Origin: Sphingobacteriales bacterium
Lineage (GTDB): Bacteria > Bacteroidota > Bacteroidia > Chitinophagales > Chitinophagaceae
Direction of reading: 5' to 3'
DNA length: 64,000 nt
Assembly: GCA_016192105.1 (NCBI GenBank)
Contig: JACPUV010000007.1
Span: 1 to 64,000 of the forward strand
Position 1 is the stretch's first letter, and each line of letters begins with the position of its first letter. A program made the translations under genes and the position numbers. This document shows, in pieces, positions 1 to 7,290 of this stretch. The notes beneath the pieces were generated by a model. The model was not told the DNA's origin. It worked only from the letters and a program-made list of their open reading frames with translations, and searched no databases.

Positions 1-144
1 ACGAAATTTTTTTGACAACCAATTAAATTCCGGTACAGGAGGAATCATGTATTACTTCGGAATCATGGGTATATACAAGATCCCTCGCTCGCTCGGGATT
101 GAAATAGTTGTATTAGTTGACCCCTTTATCCCTCCTTCGTCGGG

Positions 145-379
145 ATGACAAAAAAACCCCTTCCCTTCGAAGAACTCAGCGTAAACCAGGCATGATAAAA
201 CAGCCCCTTCTCTTCGAAAAACTCAGCGTAAACCAGGATGACAAAAAAAACCCTTTCCTTCGAAGAACTCAGCGTAAACCATGCATGATAAAACAGCCCC
301 TTCTCTTCGAAAAACTCAGCGTAAACCATGCATGATAAAACAGCCCCTTCTCTTCGAAGAATACAGGTAAGCCCCGGTG
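145..379. repeat. 47-base tandem repeat, five units
   Basis: Units start near 145, 192, 238, 285 and 332, giving periods of 47, 46, 47 and 47 bases. Each begins ATGAyAAAA, passes through CTTCGAAnAACTCAGCGT and ends near AAACCA. The last unit diverges in its second half and runs into the left copy of the long direct repeat. The period is fixed and there are no unique spacers, so this is not a CRISPR array. Confidence 0.85.
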
Positions 380-488
380 TGACAAAACATTCAGTTGTAT
401 GGGTACTTGTCCTCCCGAAGAGAAGCGAGGGGGCAAGGCAGATACCGGGCTCCTTCATTTCAACTCCGGCAAAGGAGAAGTCTTGCCT
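343..488. repeat. Left copy of a ~145-base direct repeat flanking the GIY-YIG gene
   Basis: This segment matches 964-1110 over nearly its whole length. Shared blocks include TTCAGTT near the start, a CCCGAAG...AAGCGAGGG block, AGGCAGATAC, and CTCCTTCATTTCAACTCC followed by GGCAAAGGAG. The CTCCTT and AAGGAG blocks can pair as a hairpin. Confidence 0.8.
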
Positions 489-639
489 TGATGTCCGGAA
501 CTGAAAAATGCCGGATTTGCAATCATATTGAGCAGAAAAAAACCAGCTATTTCTGATAAAAAAACACTGCTTTGTGTGCAAAAAACGGTGCTGATCATTT
601 CATTCAAATATAATTTTAATCTTATTAAATCTTATATTG

Positions 640-963
640 ATGAATTCCGGCACTTACTATGTTTACATCCTAACTAATCCACAGCGATCCATTATATACA
701 CAGGTGTTACCAATAATCTTTCCTTAAGGATTTTACAACACTGGGAAAACAGAGGTAACAGCAATTGTTTTACCGGGAGGTATTACTGCTATAATCTGAT
801 ATACTACGAAGAGTTCAACTATATTAACAACGCAATAGCAAGAGAGAAGGAGATTAAGGGATGGAGAAGACAGAAAAAAGAAGAACTTATTAAACGTAAG
901 AATCCCGAATGGAAGTTCCTGAATTCAACTTTTTGCGATAACTGGCCACCCCCGAAGAAATAA
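640..963 (+). CDS. GIY-YIG nuclease domain protein (UPF0213/YhbQ-like)
   Basis: A single-domain protein of 107 residues. The N-terminus carries the family signature: YYVYIL (residues 6-11) and, after about ten residues, IYTGVTNNL, matching the GIY and YIG halves with YTG in place of YIG. An ARE segment and a downstream KGW-RR stretch follow, as in the small stand-alone members. The family uses a single-metal nuclease fold, and several stand-alone members act on branched or single-stranded DNA, but the substrate here is unknown. I chose the ATG at 640 rather than the adjacent TTG at 637. The gene is more AT-rich than its neighbours and lies between two copies of a ~145-base direct repeat, whose right copy starts at the stop codon. 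That context suggests a mobile or repeat-associated unit, which is an inference. Confidence 0.85.
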   Translation: MNSGTYYVYILTNPQRSIIYTGVTNNLSLRILQHWENRGNSNCFTGRYYCYNLIYYEEFNYINNAIAREKEIKGWRRQKKEELIKRKNPEWKFLNSTFCDNWPPPKK

Positions 964-1110
964 CCCCCTCCCTTCACTTCGATAGGCTCAAATTAAACCC
1001 GGATAACAAGACTTTCAGTTATAAAAGTACTTGTCATCCCGAAGCGAAGCGAGGGAGCAAGGCAGATACAGGACTCCTTCATTTCAACTCCGGCAAAGGA
1101 GGAGTCTTGT
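964..1110. repeat. Right copy of the ~145-base direct repeat
   Basis: This copy begins directly after the GIY-YIG stop codon and has the same block order as 343-488. It includes CATCCCGAAGCGAAGCGAGG and the hairpin-forming pair GGACTCCTT and AAGGAGGAGTC around 1070-1106. It ends about 70 bases before the next gene. Confidence 0.8.
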
Positions 1111-1178
1111 ACTGCTCCGGAATTACAGGAAACAACCCCATTCACTATTTCTCCGTATTTCTTCTGACCTTTGGAGCC

Positions 1179-1988
1179 ATGAAGAAAATCAACTGTAAAA
1201 AATGGTTCTGGACGGCCCTGGTCATTTACCTGATCGGTGGGATGGGGCTGTATTTTCTCCAGGACGCGATTCTCTTTCACCCGGTAACCCTGAACCGGAC
1301 CTATCATTATAATTTCCCGCAGCCGCATAAGGATATCTCCATTCCGATCGACCAGGAAGACACGCTGAACCTGGTGGATTTTGCCAGCCCCGGGCCGGTA
1401 ACCAGGGGCGTAGTGCTTTACTTTCATGGCAATAAGCGGAATATTTCCTGGTATGCGAAATACATCCCCTATTTCACCCGTCACGGGTACCAGGTGCTGA
1501 TGATCGATTATCCCGGCTTCGGAAAGAGTACCGGTAAACTAACGGAAGAAAAACTCTATAACTGGGCCCTGCAGGTATATAAACTGGCCATTTCCCGGTT
1601 TGCAGCCGACAGCATCATTATTTACGGGAAAAGCATGGGTACCGGTATTGCCGCGCAGCTGGCCTCTGTCCGGGATTGCAGGCGGCTGATTCTCGAAACG
1701 CCTTATTACGATTTCCCCGCCGTGGTCAGCCATTACCTGCCCGTTTACCCCGTCCGGTGGATGCTGCATTATGAACTGCCCACGCATGACTATCTGAAAT
1801 TGGTGAAAGCGCCTGTTACTATTTTTCACGGTACTGCGGATGGAGTTGTGCCCTATAAAAACTCGAAGCGGTTGCAGCCCTTATTAAAACCGGCAGACGA
1901 ACTGGTCACCATTAAAGGCGGCAGTCATAACGATCTTTACCAGTACAGGGAACTCTTGCAGAAGCTGGATTCTGTCCTCTCCCTATAA
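1179..1988 (+). CDS. Membrane-anchored alpha/beta hydrolase
   Basis: A 269-residue protein with one N-terminal transmembrane helix (about residues 8-28), so the catalytic domain should face the periplasm. The alpha/beta hydrolase core shows LYFHGN (oxyanion region), the nucleophile elbow GKSMG, an acid in the HGTADG segment, and a C-terminal GGSHNDL carrying the likely catalytic His. This pattern fits the ABHD13/ABHD17-like (YfhR/BEM46) serine hydrolase group. The substrate cannot be told from sequence. I chose the ATG at 1179 because the upstream extension to a TTG at 1107 reads through the repeat. The last 6 bases overlap the convergent oxyR gene. Confidence 0.85.
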   Translation: MKKINCKKWFWTALVIYLIGGMGLYFLQDAILFHPVTLNRTYHYNFPQPHKDISIPIDQEDTLNLVDFASPGPVTRGVVLYFHGNKRNISWYAKYIPYFTRHGYQVLMIDYPGFGKSTGKLTEEKLYNWALQVYKLAISRFAADSIIIYGKSMGTGIAAQLASVRDCRRLILETPYYDFPAVVSHYLPVYPVRWMLHYELPTHDYLKLVKAPVTIFHGTADGVVPYKNSKRLQPLLKPADELVTIKGGSHNDLYQYRELLQKLDSVLSL

Positions 1989-2924
1989 TTCCACCGGCAC
2001 CACATTGGGTGTTTTGTTTTTCCGGATCTTTTCCGGTATCGTCAGCAGGATCTGCTGCTGCAATACATCGATCAGTCTTTTTTTCTCCAGGTTGCGGTGT
2101 ACCACCAGGCTGACCTCCCGCATAGGGGATGGCTTTTTAAACGGCCGGAGCAGCTGGGTTTGCCGCGGTGGCATATCCAGCGTGGCCAGTTCGGGCAGGA
2201 TGGTAATCCCGTCATTCATTTCCACCATGCGGCGAAGGGTTTCAATACTACCCGCTTCATAATCAAAATGACTGTTTTCCCGGCTGATCTTCCGGAGCTC
2301 GCAAAGATTCACGATCTGCGAACGGAAGCAATGTCCCTCTTCCAGCAACCAGAGTTTGCCGGGATCAATATCCTGGGGCAGCACATAGGTTTTTTGATAC
2401 ACTGCATTTTTGCGGGATACATAGGCCATCAGTTCCTCATAAAAGAGTACATATTCCCGGATCCCCGGTTCCTGGAGCGGAGTAACCAGGATACCCGCAT
2501 CGATCTTTCCCTCCCGCAGCCGGGCGATGATCAGTTCCGTCATCATTTCATGCACCACCAGCCTCACATCCGGGTACTTCCGGGTGAAGGGCTGTACAAA
2601 CAAAGGAAGCAGGTAGGGGGCCAGGGTGGGTATGATCCCGATCCGCAGTTCACCCATCAGCAGCCCCTTTCTTTCCTGGACCGTTTCCAGCAGCTGGTTC
2701 CGGCCGGCCAGGATCGCCCGGGCCTTTTCGATGATCTCGGTGCCGATAACCGTCGGTACCACCGGCTGTTTGCTCCGGTCAAAGAGCTTTATCCCCAGCT
2801 CTTCTTCCAGTTTCTGAATCTGCATGCTAAGGGTCGGCTGGGTCACAAAACATTTTTCCGCCGCTGTGGCAAAATGCCGCCAGGTATCCACGGCTACGAT
2901 ATAATCCAGTTGTACCAATGTCAT
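1983..2924 (-). CDS. oxyR: OxyR-type LysR family peroxide sensor
   Basis: A 313-residue LysR-type regulator. The N-terminal winged helix-turn-helix (about residues 3-60) includes the usual TQPTLSMQIQKLEEELG recognition segment, followed by a periplasmic-binding-like sensor domain. Cysteines fall at positions 199 and 208 in the context GHC-x8-C, the same spacing and numbering as the redox pair of E. coli OxyR (from family knowledge), so a disulfide switch responding to hydrogen peroxide is likely. It is divergent from the catalase gene with a 101-base shared control region, the classical arrangement for a regulator and its target. The 3' end overlaps the convergent hydrolase gene by 6 bases. 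I am very confident of the LysR class and confident of the OxyR type. Confidence 0.93.
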   Translation of the reverse strand: MTLVQLDYIVAVDTWRHFATAAEKCFVTQPTLSMQIQKLEEELGIKLFDRSKQPVVPTVIGTEIIEKARAILAGRNQLLETVQERKGLLMGELRIGIIPTLAPYLLPLFVQPFTRKYPDVRLVVHEMMTELIIARLREGKIDAGILVTPLQEPGIREYVLFYEELMAYVSRKNAVYQKTYVLPQDIDPGKLWLLEEGHCFRSQIVNLCELRKISRENSHFDYEAGSIETLRRMVEMNDGITILPELATLDMPPRQTQLLRPFKKPSPMREVSLVVHRNLEKKRLIDVLQQQILLTIPEKIRKNKTPNVVPVEL

Positions 2925-2927
2925 AAT

Positions 2928-2942
2928 ATAGATTTTGACTAT
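2928..2942. promoter_or_regulatory. OxyR-like half operator, ATAG-N7-CTAT
   Basis: ATAG (2928-2931), seven bases, then CTAT (2939-2942) matches one pair of the four tetranucleotides described for OxyR operators. A second pair with the same 7-base spacing is not clear; an isolated ATAG occurs at 2971-2974. The site sits 4 bases upstream of the oxyR start codon, so autoregulation as well as catalase control is plausible. Confidence 0.5.
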
Positions 2943-2962
2943 GAGAATATAAATTTAATCAA

Positions 2963-2994
2963 TTTGATTTATAGTGCAGGCTGCCGCAAATTTG
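2963..2994 (+). promoter_or_regulatory. Probable katA promoter
   Basis: TTTG (2963-2966), 20 bases, then CAAATTTG (2987-2994) matches the Bacteroidota consensus TTTG ... TAnnTTTG with one mismatch. Transcription would begin near 3000, leaving a leader of about 25 bases before the katA ATG. Confidence 0.45.
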
Positions 2995-3025
2995 TGTATT
3001 CCTTTAACCATTCAAAAATCATATT

Positions 3026-4540
3026 ATGAGCGAAAAGAAAAAACTGACCTCGGCCTCCGGTATCCCCTACTACGAGCACGAGAACAGTATGAGTGCCGGA
3101 CCACGGGGGCCCCTGCTGCTTCAGGACTTTATCCTCCACGAGAAAATGGCCCATTTCAACCGGGAACGGATCCCGGAACGGGTGGTACATGCGAAAGGCA
3201 GCGGCGCATACGGCACCTTTACCGTAACGCATGATATCACAAAATATACCCGGGCAAAACTATTCAGCCAAATCGGCAAGCAAACAAAGGCATTCCTGCG
3301 GTTCTCCACCGTGGGAGGTGAAAAAGGAAGCGCGGATACCGAAAGGGATCCCCGTGGTTTTGCCATGAAATTCTATACGGAAGACGGCAACTGGGACCTG
3401 GTGGGCAATAATACCCCGGTCTTTTTTATCAAGGACCCGAAAAAATTCAGCGACTTTATTCATACCCAGAAAAGGGATCCCTATACCAATTGCAAAAGCG
3501 CCACCATGATGTGGGATTTCTGGAGCCTGAACCCGGAAAGCCTGCACCAGGTACTGTTCCTGATGAGCGACCGCGGTACGCCGTACAGCTACCGGCACAT
3601 GAATGGTTACGGCAGCCATACGTTCAGTTTTATCAATGCCGGCAATGAACGGCACTGGGTGAAATTCCATTTCAAGACTGCCCAGGGTATTAAGAATTTC
3701 ACCAATGACGAAGCGGTGAAAATGAAAGGAGAAGACCCGGACTGGGCCCAGCGCGACCTGGTTCACGCCATTGACAACGGCGATTTCCCGAAATGGATGG
3801 TGAAAGTGCAGCTCATGACCGAAGAACAGGCCCGGGCTTATCAGTGGAACCCCTTTGACCTGACCAAGGTCTGGAGTCATAAAGATTTCCCGCTGCTTGA
3901 TGTAGGCATGCTCGAACTGAATGAGAACCCGCAGAATTATTTTGCCGAAGTGGAGCAGGCGGCCTTCGCCCCGGCCCATGTGGTGGATGGCATCAGTTAT
4001 TCCCCGGATAAAATGCTGCAGGGACGGATCCTCTCCTATCCCGATGCTCACCGCTACCGGCTGGGCGCCAACTATGAGCAAATCCCCGTGAACCGCTGTC
4101 CTTTTGCAGTCAGCAATTACGAACGGGACGGGAAAATGAGGGTGGATGGCAACAACGGCAAAGCCACTAATTATTACCCCAACAGTTTTGATGCTATTAA
4201 ACCCGATGAAGACTATAAGCAACCTGCCTTGACACTGGATTCCCCGCTGGCGGACTGGTATGACCGGAACGGGGAAGGCGAAAACGATCATTACACGCAA
4301 CCCGGTATCTTCTACCGCGAGGTATTAAGCGATTACGACAGGAAGAACCTGGTCAGTAATATCGTCGGCGCCATGAAAGGGATCGACGGGCCGAAAAAAG
4401 GGGAGATCACCAACCGCCAGCTTTGCCATTTCTTCCGGGCCGATATCGGGCTGGGAATGGCCATTGCCACGGGTCTTGGTGTGAATCCTGAAGAAGCCAT
4501 GCCCAAACAGCACAGCAAGGAAAAGCTGGAAACGGTCTGA
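3026..4540 (+). CDS. katA: Monofunctional haem catalase
   Basis: A 504-residue protein of the small-subunit catalase type (about 480-510 residues is usual). It converts hydrogen peroxide to water and oxygen. The distal catalytic His is at residue 55 in ERVVHAKGSGAYG. The active-site Asn lies in GNNTPVFFIKDP, and the proximal haem-ligand Tyr in RILSYPDAHRYRLG. The C-terminal extension and flavodoxin-like domain of large catalases are absent. There is no signal peptide, so the enzyme is cytoplasmic. It is divergent from oxyR, and peroxide induction through that regulator is the natural inference. A terminator follows at 4556-4588. Confidence 0.97.
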   Translation: MSEKKKLTSASGIPYYEHENSMSAGPRGPLLLQDFILHEKMAHFNRERIPERVVHAKGSGAYGTFTVTHDITKYTRAKLFSQIGKQTKAFLRFSTVGGEKGSADTERDPRGFAMKFYTEDGNWDLVGNNTPVFFIKDPKKFSDFIHTQKRDPYTNCKSATMMWDFWSLNPESLHQVLFLMSDRGTPYSYRHMNGYGSHTFSFINAGNERHWVKFHFKTAQGIKNFTNDEAVKMKGEDPDWAQRDLVHAIDNGDFPKWMVKVQLMTEEQARAYQWNPFDLTKVWSHKDFPLLDVGMLELNENPQNYFAEVEQAAFAPAHVVDGISYSPDKMLQGRILSYPDAHRYRLGANYEQIPVNRCPFAVSNYERDGKMRVDGNNGKATNYYPNSFDAIKPDEDYKQPALTLDSPLADWYDRNGEGENDHYTQPGIFYREVLSDYDRKNLVSNIVGAMKGIDGPKKGEITNRQLCHFFRADIGLGMAIATGLGVNPEEAMPKQHSKEKLETV

Positions 4541-4555
4541 TTTCCGGTTAAGGAT

Positions 4556-4588
4556 AACCGTTCCGTTCATACGGGACGGTTTTTTTTA
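4556..4588. terminator. Terminator between katA and the LD-carboxypeptidase gene
   Basis: An 11-base stem, AACCGTTCCGT (4556-4566) with ACGGGACGGTT (4571-4581) and one G-T pair, around a TCAT loop, is followed by a T-run that overlaps the stop codon of the convergent gene. Confidence 0.8.
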
Positions 4589-5494
4589 TTCCTCCAGTGT
4601 CACTTTGGTTTTCCCGACCTTGAGTTTGTAGCCCGCTCCTATTTTCAAGGCGTAATTGCGGTCGGTATGACTGACGGGAAAATCAAAACAAACCGGGTAG
4701 TCATATTCCTGTACGATATCCCGGAGTATTTCAGAAACAGTTTTGCCAAAGGGACGTTCCGTATCATTGGTATCTGTAAACCCGCCAAAGATCAGCCCCG
4801 CGAGGCGGGACAGTTTACCGCTTCTTTTTAACTGGTACAGCATACGGTCCAGGTTATACAATTGCTCCCCCACATCTTCAATAAACAGAATCTTTCCGCG
4901 TGTCTTGATATCCGAATCCGTACCCACCCCGTGGGCCAGCAGGGCCAGGTTGCCGCCCAGCAGTTCCCCGATGGCTTCGCCCCGGCGGTTAAAGTCGTGG
5001 ACAGCGCACTGGTATTTTATCTTCTTTCCTTCCAGGGCATTTTTCAGGGATAACACATATTCATTCTTAAACCCTTCCTCATTGAACGCCCCGGCCATGG
5101 GGGCATGCAGGGACGCGATATAGTAATTGCTGTACAAATATGAATGCAGGACGGTTATATCACTGTATCCCACGATCCATTTAGGCGCTTTCCTGAATTT
5201 CCTGAAATCAATATGATCAATGATGCGGCCGGTCCCGTACCCGCCCCTGGCACATAAAACCGTTTTCACTTCCTCATCATCCAGCATTTGCTGAAAATCA
5301 CGGAGCCGTTCCTCATCCGTCCCGGAAAAATAAGTAGCAGACCCTCCTCCCACTGTATTGCCCACTTTCACATTATACCCCCAGTCCTGCAAAGTGTTCA
5401 CACAGGTCTTCACTTTCTCAAATGGCATATAGCCGGCGGGGCAAACCAACCCAATAGTATCTCCTTTCTGTAAATATGGCGGGATCTTAATCAT
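4586..5494 (-). CDS. LD-carboxypeptidase family protein (peptidase S66)
   Basis: A 302-residue protein of the LdcA/MccF family, whose members cut the bond between an L- and a D-amino acid, typically releasing the terminal D-Ala from tetrapeptide murein fragments during recycling. Family marks are CPAGY near the N-terminus, the CARGGYGTGRI segment (81-91), the nucleophile Ser111 in GYSDIT, a Glu in LFIEDVGE and a His in PVSHTDRNYALKIGAGY near the C-terminus, which together complete the Ser-Glu-His triad. No signal peptide is visible, so it is probably cytoplasmic like LdcA. MccF-type self-immunity is possible for the same fold, but no microcin genes are nearby. It is convergent with katA and its stop lies in the shared terminator. 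Confidence 0.88.
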   Translation of the reverse strand: MIKIPPYLQKGDTIGLVCPAGYMPFEKVKTCVNTLQDWGYNVKVGNTVGGGSATYFSGTDEERLRDFQQMLDDEEVKTVLCARGGYGTGRIIDHIDFRKFRKAPKWIVGYSDITVLHSYLYSNYYIASLHAPMAGAFNEEGFKNEYVLSLKNALEGKKIKYQCAVHDFNRRGEAIGELLGGNLALLAHGVGTDSDIKTRGKILFIEDVGEQLYNLDRMLYQLKRSGKLSRLAGLIFGGFTDTNDTERPFGKTVSEILRDIVQEYDYPVCFDFPVSHTDRNYALKIGAGYKLKVGKTKVTLEE

Positions 5495-5626
5495 AGATTA
5501 AAAGTATTATTTCTTTGTTTAATTTCCCATGACGGAAGCTGAAAAGCCGGCAGCCTGGCCTGGCCCGGTTACCCTGTCCGTATCAATGGTTTTATTTCTA
5601 TTTTTATATTCTGAAAAAATTGTGGT

Positions 5627-7246
5627 ATGAAAAAATCAGTCTTCTTCCTGCTTTGCCTGTTCAGTACAATTATCCTCCGGGCACAGCAAAAAGTCATTCC
5701 CCTGTATGAGGGTACCGCACCCGGCACTGAAACCTGGAACTGGAATGAAGCGGAGAATGACCAGAATATGTGGCAGACCAAAGTTGTGTACAATGTCGTA
5801 CAACCCAGCCTGACTGTTTTTCAGCCGGCCGCCGGCAAAGCCAATGGAACAGCGGTCATCATTTGTCCGGGTGGTGCTTTTTTTGCCCTGTCCATCAACA
5901 GCGAGGGTTTTGATGTGGCCAGCTGGCTGCAGCAAAAAGGAGTGACCTGTTTTGTTCTGAAATACCGGCTGGCCCATACAACCGGCAATGATCCGACTGC
6001 GGAAGTAGCTGCGAAAATGGGAAAGAAAGAATTTGAAGAGGAAACCGGAAAAGTAATTCCCCTGGCCATCGCGGACGGGAGAGCGGCGATTGCTTATGTC
6101 CGGAAACATGCGGCCGAATACAATGTACTGCCCGACCGGATCGGCATCATGGGGTTTTCGGCAGGCGGCACTCTTGCTTCCGCGGCCCTCTTCAATTACA
6201 ACAACGAAAATAAACCTGATTTTGCGGCGCCGGTATATCCCTACTTCCCGAAAGAAATGTATGGAACCGTCGGTGCCGGGGCTCCCCCGCTGTTTATCAC
6301 CGCTGCCAGCGATGATGCACTTGGACTGGCTCCCCATAGTGTGGACCTGTATAATTACTGGATGGCGGCTAAACAGCCTGCAGAACTGCATATGTATGCG
6401 AAAGGCGGACATGGTTTCGGGATGCGGAAACAGAACCTGCCCTCCGATCAGTGGATCGATCGCTTCGGAGAATGGCTGGACCAGCAGGGATTCTTAAAAC
6501 GACCCGCTTTTAACCCGGAGTTTGCGCTTTTCGAACAACGGGTATATCCCACAGTGGATGGGAATATTTTACCCTACCGCATTTTATACCCGGAGAATTA
6601 TGATAAAAACAAAAAGTATCCGCTTGTATTATTCCTGCACGGATCCGGTGAAAGAGGAAAAGACAATGAAAAACAACTGACCCATGGGGCCAGGCTTTTC
6701 CTGTCAGCTGAAAACCGGAAAAAATTTCCGGCCATCGTTCTTTTCCCGCAATGCCCGGATGAATCTTTCTGGGCAACCTCCACCATTGACAGGACCGTAC
6801 AACCTGCCAGATTCGAGCTGGACTACAGCGGGGAAGCCAACTGGCCCCTTACTGCGGCCAATGAACTGGTGAAGAAAATGATTGCGGAAGGCGCTGTTGA
6901 TCCGGGCCGTGTTTATATCACCGGTTTATCGATGGGTGGGATGGGCACCTTTGAATCCGTTTTCCGTTATCCCAACCTGTATGCGGCCGCATTACCGATC
7001 TGCGGTGGCGGGGATGTGGAGGAATATGATAAAAGGGTCAGTAAAACGGCCTTCTGGATCTTCCATGGTTCAGCAGACAGGGCGGTGGATGTAAAAATGT
7101 CACGCGATATGGTGGACAAACTCAAAAAATTAAAGGTCGAACTGAAGTACTCGGAATACCCCGGCGTAAACCACAACAGCTGGGACAATGCATTTGCGGA
7201 GCCGGATTACCTGGACTGGATGCTGCGGCACAAAAGGAAAAAATAG
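5627..7246 (+). CDS. Secreted protein with two tandem alpha/beta hydrolase (esterase) domains
   Basis: A 539-residue protein with a clear signal peptide (residues 1-20, ending LRAQ). The first domain (about 25-290) resembles the acetyl-xylan-esterase/BD-FAE group: CPGGAF oxyanion loop, nucleophile Ser178 in GFSAGG, an acid around 227-230, His262 in GGHGFG. The second domain (about 300-535) resembles the feruloyl-esterase/PHB-depolymerase-like group: LFLHGSGERG, Ser435 in GLSMGG, Asp484 in HGSADR, His516 in GVNHNSW. Both catalytic triads look intact. Such pairs usually remove acyl groups from plant polysaccharides, but no glycoside hydrolase or SusCD genes are near, so the substrate is unknown. 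A terminator follows at 7263-7290. Confidence 0.9.
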   Translation: MKKSVFFLLCLFSTIILRAQQKVIPLYEGTAPGTETWNWNEAENDQNMWQTKVVYNVVQPSLTVFQPAAGKANGTAVIICPGGAFFALSINSEGFDVASWLQQKGVTCFVLKYRLAHTTGNDPTAEVAAKMGKKEFEEETGKVIPLAIADGRAAIAYVRKHAAEYNVLPDRIGIMGFSAGGTLASAALFNYNNENKPDFAAPVYPYFPKEMYGTVGAGAPPLFITAASDDALGLAPHSVDLYNYWMAAKQPAELHMYAKGGHGFGMRKQNLPSDQWIDRFGEWLDQQGFLKRPAFNPEFALFEQRVYPTVDGNILPYRILYPENYDKNKKYPLVLFLHGSGERGKDNEKQLTHGARLFLSAENRKKFPAIVLFPQCPDESFWATSTIDRTVQPARFELDYSGEANWPLTAANELVKKMIAEGAVDPGRVYITGLSMGGMGTFESVFRYPNLYAAALPICGGGDVEEYDKRVSKTAFWIFHGSADRAVDVKMSRDMVDKLKKLKVELKYSEYPGVNHNSWDNAFAEPDYLDWMLRHKRKK

Positions 7247-7262
7247 TCCCGCTAAAAGAAAG

Positions 7263-7290
7263 ACCGGTATTTATTCAATGCCGGTTTTTT
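7263..7290. terminator. Terminator shared by convergent genes
   Basis: ACCGGTA (7263-7269) pairs with TGCCGGT (7279-7285) with one G-T pair, followed by TTTTTT on the plus strand. The stop codon of the minus-strand gene lies within the loop. Confidence 0.7.

Larger units (their letters stand above)
1..639. other. Gene-free, repeat-rich stretch upstream of the GIY-YIG gene
   Basis: I see no credible gene here. The stretch holds two short palindromes beginning ATCCC and ending GGGAT (80-99 and 128-146), a 47-base tandem repeat (about 145-379), the left copy of a long direct repeat (about 343-488), and an AT-rich segment just before the nuclease gene. Open frames on both strands only follow the repeat period and are not credible proteins. 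Confidence 0.7.

Noticed and set aside
145..379. CRISPR-like regular repeat
   Set aside because: The units are contiguous with no unique spacers and no cas genes are present.
126..581. A 151-codon minus-strand open frame over the 47-base repeats
   Set aside because: The protein repeats every 15-16 residues exactly with the DNA period and has no normal composition, so it is an artefact of the tandem array.
3260..4300. A 346-codon antisense frame in katA
   Set aside because: It lies wholly opposite a catalase gene with intact motifs; such long shadows are common in these GC-balanced genes.
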